Source of the DNA: Sipunculus nudus | Lineage: Eukaryota; Annelida; Sipuncula; Golfingiida; Sipunculidae | Direction of reading: 5' to 3' | Assembly: GCA_026874595.1 (NCBI GenBank) | Contig: CM049316.1 | Coordinates: 36,029,339 to 36,093,338 of the forward strand | DNA length: 64,000 bases | Part shown: positions 58,797-64,000 of the stretch, piece after piece | Layout: the number at the start of each line of letters is the position of its first letter | Position numbering within the stretch: position 1 is the first letter of the stretch | Notes under the pieces: generated by a model | The model's input: only the letters and a program-made list of their open reading frames with translations | Database searches by the model: none | Told to the model about the DNA's origin: nothing | Translations under genes and position numbers: made by a program

Positions 58797-59451
58797 AATA
58801 CTTGATAATATAAAGTCAAGGCATGTTTACTCTACCTACATAAGTAATAAATGGAAAGTTCCTACGACGCAGATGAGCTGGAATGACATGAATGAAAAGA
58901 ATAATATTGAAGTTGAATGGGAATATGGTTATAAGGGGATCTATACGGTAACACTAGATACCTATCTGAGGGAATTCCAATATAAAAATTCTAAATAAGT
59001 ACATACCTCTTAATGAACAGTTATATAAATGGAATATAAGTGAAACAGACAATGTTCATATTGTTTCAACTATCAGGAAAGTAAAATTCATTTATTTTTT
59101 TAATATATGGTGAGTAAGAAATTATATTATAAAATTCAGGCATGGCTACACGAGTATGAATTGGACCTGCCTAATATATCACTTTCTATTGTAATGTATG
59201 GTATTTTACCTGTTAACGAAAATAATATCCTTTTTAATCAGATTTTATTGTTGTACAAATATATACTTTACAAACGAAGAGATGTGAAGGAATCTTCATT
59301 ATGTTCAGTCTTTAAATCAAAACTGAAGTATACAGAGAGAATTGAAAGATGTATAGCAAGTGGCAGAGGATTACTGAAAAAGCATAATGATAAGTGGGGC
59401 AAACTCAGAAGCTTGTTCGATGATTTAATTGAAGACAATGTGTGTTTGTAA
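58756..59451 (+). pseudogene. LINE ORF2 C-terminal fragments in three frames
   Basis: Pieces at about 58785-58998, 58988-59113 and 59107-59451 continue ORF2, separated by small indels. They include a PLNEQLYKW stretch and, after WLHEYELDLPNISLSIVMYG, a basic tail. This matches the layout of L1/Tx1 ORF2 ends. No function is expected. Confidence 0.7.
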
Positions 59452-59621
59452 TGTCCTGTGATCAGTCCTGTATCATTGAATTGTGATACTGTATTGTATA
59501 CCTATGTTGATGATGTTTGACAAAAAAATCGGCTGTGATAAGGAGAAGAAAAGAAAAAAAAAGAGTTCAGTTTTTCACCTTAAGGTTCTTGCACTGATCC
59601 TAACTTATATTAGAAACGTGT

Positions 59622-61960
59622 CAGTGGCGTAAATTTATCTTTAATGGTAGGGGCATTTGCAGGCATGTGAGGGTAGTCAAAGTTCGCACAACATTTTTAT
59701 TAACGTTTTATTGTCTATAGCTCTAGGTGTTTATATGGTATTGTCATATGGTATGACAGGGCATCACAAATAGACAGTGGCGTCAATTTATCTTTAATGG
59801 TAGGGGAATTTGCAGGGATTTTAGGGTAGTCAAAGTTCGCACAACATTTTTATTAACGTTTTATTGTCTATAGCTCTAGGTGTTTATATGGTTTTGACAT
59901 ATGGTATGACAGGACATCACAAACAGGCAGTGGCGTCAATTTATCTTTAATGGTAGGGGCATTTGCAGGCATGTGAGGGTAGTCAAAGTTCGCACAACAC
60001 TTTTATTAACGTTTTATTGTCTATAGCTCAAGGTGTTTATATGGTATTGTCATATGGTATGACAGGGCATCACAAACAGACAGTGGCGTCAATTTATCTT
60101 TAATGGTAGGGGCAATTGCAGGCATGTGAGGGTAGTCAAAGTTCGCACAACACTTTTATTAACGTTTTATTGTCTATAGCTCTAGGTGTTTATATGGAAT
60201 CGTCATATGGTATGACAGGGCATCACAAACAGACAGTGGCGTCAATTTATCTTTAATGGTAGGGGAATTTGCAGGCATGTGAGGGTAGTCAAAGTTCGCA
60301 AAATATTTTTATTAACGTTTTATTGTCTATAGCTCTAGGTGTTTATATAGTATTGTCATATGGTATGACAAGGCATCACAAGTAGACAGTGGCGTCAATT
60401 TATCTTTAATGGTAGGGGCATTTGCAGGGATTTTAGGGTAGTCAAAGTTCGCACAACACTTTTATTAACGTTTTATTGTCTATAGCTCTTGGTGTTTATA
60501 TGGTATTGTCATATGGTATGACAGGGCATCACAAATAGACAGTGGCGTCAATTTATCTTTAATGGTAGGGGCATTTGCAGGGATTTTAGGGTAGTCAAAG
60601 TTCGCACAACATTTTTATTAACGTTTTATTGTCTATAGCTCTAGGTGTTTATATGGTATTGTCATATGGTATGACAGGGCATCACAAACAGACAGTGGCG
60701 TCAATTTATGTTTAATGGTAGGGGCATTTGCAGGCATGTGAGGGTAGTCAAAGTTCGCACAACACTTTTATTAACGTTTTATTGTCTACAGCTCTAGGTG
60801 TTTATATGGTATTGTCATATGGTATGACAGGGCATCACAAACAGACAGTGGCGTCAATTTATCTTTAATGGTAGGGGCATTTGCAGGCATGTGAGGGTTG
60901 TCAAAGTTCGCACGACACTTTTATTAACGTTTTATTGTCTATAGCTCTAGGTGTTTATATGGTATTGTCATATGGTATGACAGGGTATCACAAATAGACA
61001 GTGGCGTCAATTTATCTCTTATGGTAGGGGAATTTGCAGGGATTTTAGGGTAGTCAAAGTTCGCACAACATTTTTATTAACGTTTTATTGTCTATAGCTC
61101 TAGGTGTTTATATGGTTTTGTCATATGGTATGACAGGGCATCACAAACAGATAGTGGCGTCAATTTATCTTTAATGGTAGGGGCATTTGCAGGCATGTGA
61201 GGGTAGTCAAAGTTCGCACAACACTTTTATTAACGTTTTATTGTCTATAGCTCCAGGTGTTTATATGGTATTGTCATATGGTATGACAGGACATCACAAA
61301 CAGACAGTGGCGTCAATTTATCTTTAATGGTAGGGGAATTTGCAGGGATTTTAGGGTAGTCAAAGTTCGCACAACATTTTTATTAACGTTTTATTGTCTA
61401 TAGCTCTAGGTGTTTATATGGTATTGTCATATGGTATGACAGGGCATCACAAACAGACAGTGGCGTCAATTAATCTTTAATGGTAGGGGCATTTGCAGGC
61501 ATGTGAGGGTAGTTAAAGTTCGCACAACATTTTTATTTACGTTTTATTGTCTATAGCTCTAGGTGTTTATATGGTATTGTCATATGGTATGACAAGGCAT
61601 CACAAACAGACAGTGGCGTCAATTTATCTTTAATGGTAGGGGAATTTTCAGGGATTTTAGGGTAGTCAAAGTTCGCACAACACTTTTATTAACGTTTTAT
61701 TGTATATAGCTCTAGGTGTTTATATGGTATTGTCATATGGTATGACAGGGCATCACAAACAGACAGTGGCGTCAATTTATCTTTAATGGTAGGGGCATTT
61801 GTAGGCATGTGAGGGTAGTCAAAGTTCGCACAACATTTTTATTAACGTTTTATTGTCTATAGCTCTAGGTGTTTATATGGTATTGTCATATGGTATGACA
61901 GGGCATCACAAACAGACAGTGGCGTCAATTTATCTTTAATGGTAGGGGCATTTGCAGTAG
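59622..61960. repeat. 153-bp satellite array, 15 units plus 44 bp
   Basis: The anchor CAGTGGCGT occurs at 59622 and then every 153 bp to 61917; (61917-59622)/153 is exactly 15. Unit differences are substitutions only. Each unit contains the hairpin TGTCATA-TGG-TATGACA (a few units mutated), TTATTAACGTTTTATTG and AAAGTTCGCAC. Two unit variants alternate: GCAGGCATGTGAGGG (A) and GCAGGGATTTTAGGG (B). No frame stays open. The array begins about 55 bp past the LINE tail. Confidence 0.97.
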
Positions 61961-61964
61961 CGAC

Positions 61965-62026
61965 AGCTTGTCACCCCAAACGTCGATTTTAGATATACTG
62001 AAGACGATGGGGTGACAGTACAAGCT
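61965..62026. other. Hairpin at the right edge of the satellite array
   Basis: AGCTTG-TCACCCCA-AA-CGTC, an 18-nt loop, then GACG-A-TGGGGTGA-CAGTA-CAAGCT: stems of 4, 8 and 6 bp separated by an internal loop and a bulge. It starts five bases after the array's last match. It could be the end structure of a Helitron-like element carrying the tandem core, but no terminal CTRR was established. Confidence 0.6.
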
Positions 62027-62029
62027 ATT

Positions 62030-63155
62030 GGGTTCGCATCAATTCTAGTACGTGCAGATGTGCACGCCATTTCTGACACTAATTTTTCATTTTCATCTAC
62101 TTCTCGAGCTGTCATTTTCCCGAGTTAAGACAAAAAGTGACGTTATTCTGTTGGCGAAAATAATTATTATTACAACCACGGTTGACTTACGTGTATTCGT
62201 GCAGCAGTTTTTAATACCGAGGCTAGTTTTACTCGAAAAACTCGTCTCCACGTCTGTCAGCGGGAGAACCATAACTTCCGGTAGGGGATTCCCAAACGGC
62301 TATGTGTAAAACTCGGAAGTCGGAAGTCGGAAGCAAGGATTTTTTTAAATAAAGCAATGGTCGAAGCATAATTAAAATGCTACTAGATCAATGGAAAGTA
62401 CATTTTATGTTTATTGATAGAATAAGGTTTTTTCTATCATAATGCAAAAATCAAAGTTATCCATCCGAAGTTATATACTATTTTTTTTTCTCGGAAATGC
62501 CCGATTATGGTCCAGATGTGTAAAACTCGGAAGCCAGTATTGGCTAATGCACTGGTCATCATATCGTCAGCAAACGTGTCAAGCATTTTCAATTATTTCA
62601 ATATGACATATATTTCATAAACTCAATCTGTTTTTTAACATTCATGATGCTGTTTTTTTTATAATATATAATAATGATATTTTATTTCATTTGTAAAACA
62701 AGATTATATTAACTCATCAATATTTTACGCTGTTACGTATTTTATGTTGGGGGAAAGTTCAGTAAATGTTTAAAAATAAATTGTTACATAGCAAATGTTA
62801 CAGATATAACACATTCTGTTTAATTAAGAACCTGCATGGTACCAGCAACTATTTTGTTCGGAGAGAAGGATGTCCGAAAGCGCACGGTACTACTGTATCG
62901 AGAATTCCGACTATAGTCCGGTTAATTTTGTTTTCTGAGGATAAAAATATAAGAATCAAATAAAAATAGTCAGTATACACAGAATATTCAGATAAAGATT
63001 TTTATAAGGATCAAAATATATTGAATTTTCATATTTGTTCAACGTATGGGAAATATATTACTGTTTTTATTTTGAATGACATCGTAATTTATTACTATTT
63101 TTAATGCCGTATTAGGGTTTATTATAACATATTTATTATTCAGTGGTGCATCCAT
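62030..63155. other. No recognisable gene; short CGGAAGT iteration
   Basis: AACTCGGAAG(T/C) occurs at 62309-62320 and 62525-62534, with three CGGAAGT(C) in a row at 62312-62330 (ETS-like cores). The rest is AT-rich. No supported protein. Confidence 0.45.
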
Positions 63156-63159
63156 AGAG

Positions 63160-63945
63160 GGCGCAAGCCACTTCAGACGTAATATCTCTCATTTTATCGA
63201 GTTATTTTCCAATTAATTCGTAATTAATTTTCCTTTCTTTTTCAGATTACTTTTTTTATTCCCCAGCAATTTCATTATTATATTTTTTACTTTCCAATTC
63301 ACAAGTTTGTGATTTACTCCACTATGAGAGCATCCAAATATAAACTAGTATATTGAGGAATCCCCCCCCCCCCCCATCGCATTACCGTGCGAGTCATGCA
63401 CGGTCTCCCACAGAGCTGAGCTCGGGATGGGATCGACCGTGAAAAATCTCACGCCTCCTCGGCTGATACTCAGACTCACGCACTGTGCTCTGCTGCCCGA
63501 GCCTGGGCGCTCACAGATCACAAAAGTCGGTCAAATGCAAAGATTGTCATAAGATTTAAACATATTAATTATTTGACAACGAGTACTACCTTTAAATAGT
63601 GACATTTTGAAAGTTATAAATGTATAGACGCGCGTTTCATCATTGACATTAACATGTTATGAACTTTTGAATATTTGGACTTTCCAGTTTATACCGTAAT
63701 TTTATAGAAATATAAATATTAAAGCCCAACAACATCAGGTTTTAATATATTGTTCAAAAACATGTAGGAGAATAGTTGCGGAACAGAAAATCCTCATAAT
63801 CATTTGTTTTAGGTGCCTCAAAATGTCCTCTTTACATTGCATATTTTAAAAATTAATCCCTTCCCATACCCTCCCCATGTAAATATAAATATCTTTAACA
63901 AAAACAAAGCTTTAGATGGGGTGAAATATATTACGTGAAAATAAA
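63160..63945. mobile_element. Dispersed repeat family R5, copy 2, with SINE-like core
   Basis: Collinear with 6460-7320 (blocks listed there), including the poly-C tract followed by ATCGCATTACCGTG, the GACCGTGAAAAATCTCACG segment and AACAGAAAATCCTCATAATC. Diverged by substitutions and small indels. Confidence 0.65.
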
Positions 63946-63947
63946 CC

Positions 63948-63952
<5 letters not shown>

Positions 63953-63996
<44 letters not shown>
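63953..63996. repeat. (AT)n microsatellite at the window end
   Basis: AT repeat following repeat R5, as also at the end of copy 1 (7317-7331). Confidence 0.9.

Positions 63997-64000
<4 letters not shown>

Larger units (their letters stand above)
56410..59565 (+). mobile_element. L1/Tx1-type LINE, 5' truncated and frameshifted
   Basis: Non-LTR retrotransposon ORF2 remains. Order: a pre-RT linker with basic, charged sequence (56420-56701), then the reverse transcriptase, then the long C-terminal region ending at 59451. Reverse transcriptase marks: KTPGNDGL (57079), WRPISLLN (57267), ADLEAAFDS (57466), RQGDP (57618) and FADD (57744), the last being the usual YADD with Phe. The coding frame changes at least six times (near 56700, 57345, 57610, 58785, 58988 and 59105), so it is inactive. 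The apurinic endonuclease domain and ORF1 are absent. A short 3' tail ends in an A-rich GAAAAGAAAAAAAAAG (59546). Clade assignment is by motif style, not a tree. Confidence 0.9.

Noticed and set aside
58064-58819. Minus-strand frames of 77-115 codons
   Set aside because: Antisense shadows of the LINE reverse transcriptase region.
59622-61960. CRISPR array
   Set aside because: Units are contiguous 153-bp repeats with no distinct spacers, in animal DNA.

Overview
The window is AT-rich, gene-poor animal nuclear DNA. Several things point to an animal: spliced-gene signals, a rhodopsin-type GPCR with an intron acceptor at its 5' side, a decayed L1/Tx1-type LINE, tRNA-derived SINEs, solo LTRs, many short inverted-repeat (MITE-like) elements and abundant microsatellites. 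The receptor type and the repeat style fit a marine lophotrochozoan, most likely a mollusc. That placement is inference, not something the sequence proves.

Layout. 0-10 kb: MITEs, an E-box cluster, AAT and AT microsatellites, an array of ~135/270-bp units anchored on GGCGCC palindromes, a minus-strand deleted LTR, and a dispersed repeat whose second copy lies at 63 kb. 10-20 kb: a SINE, four diverged copies of one repeat (two in each orientation), and CT-rich microsatellites next to a second SINE head. 20-30 kb: two solo LTRs in the same orientation, each with its own 4-bp target duplication, on either side of the only convincing gene, the minus-strand GPCR terminal exon at 23.7-25.2 kb. A local C-B-C duplication lies at 26-27.6 kb. 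30-40 kb: mostly featureless, with a candidate terminal coding exon at 33.45 kb, a SINE, GAGTCC-rich minisatellites, a GGTGGTC MITE and a candidate minus-strand 5' exon near 39.4 kb. 40-56 kb: an ACAT array with higher-order structure, a ~330-bp triplicated repeat again anchored on GGCGC, a GATC-rich inverted-repeat element, a TTAA-flanked MITE, a repeat pair at 47.3/52.5 kb, and an NRF1-type palindrome at 51.0 kb. 56-64 kb: a 5'-truncated, frameshifted L1/Tx1-like LINE, then a 153-bp satellite of 15 units with no net length change, closed by a hairpin.

No complete gene is contained here. The GPCR's 5' exon or exons must lie further up on the minus strand. The rest is intergenic or intronic DNA shaped by transposons. 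The most notable items are the exact 153-bp array with its A/B unit variants and edge hairpin, the two GGCGCC-anchored arrays, the GATC-iterated inverted-repeat element, and the family of solo LTRs. All repeat families were found by reading; none was checked against a database.
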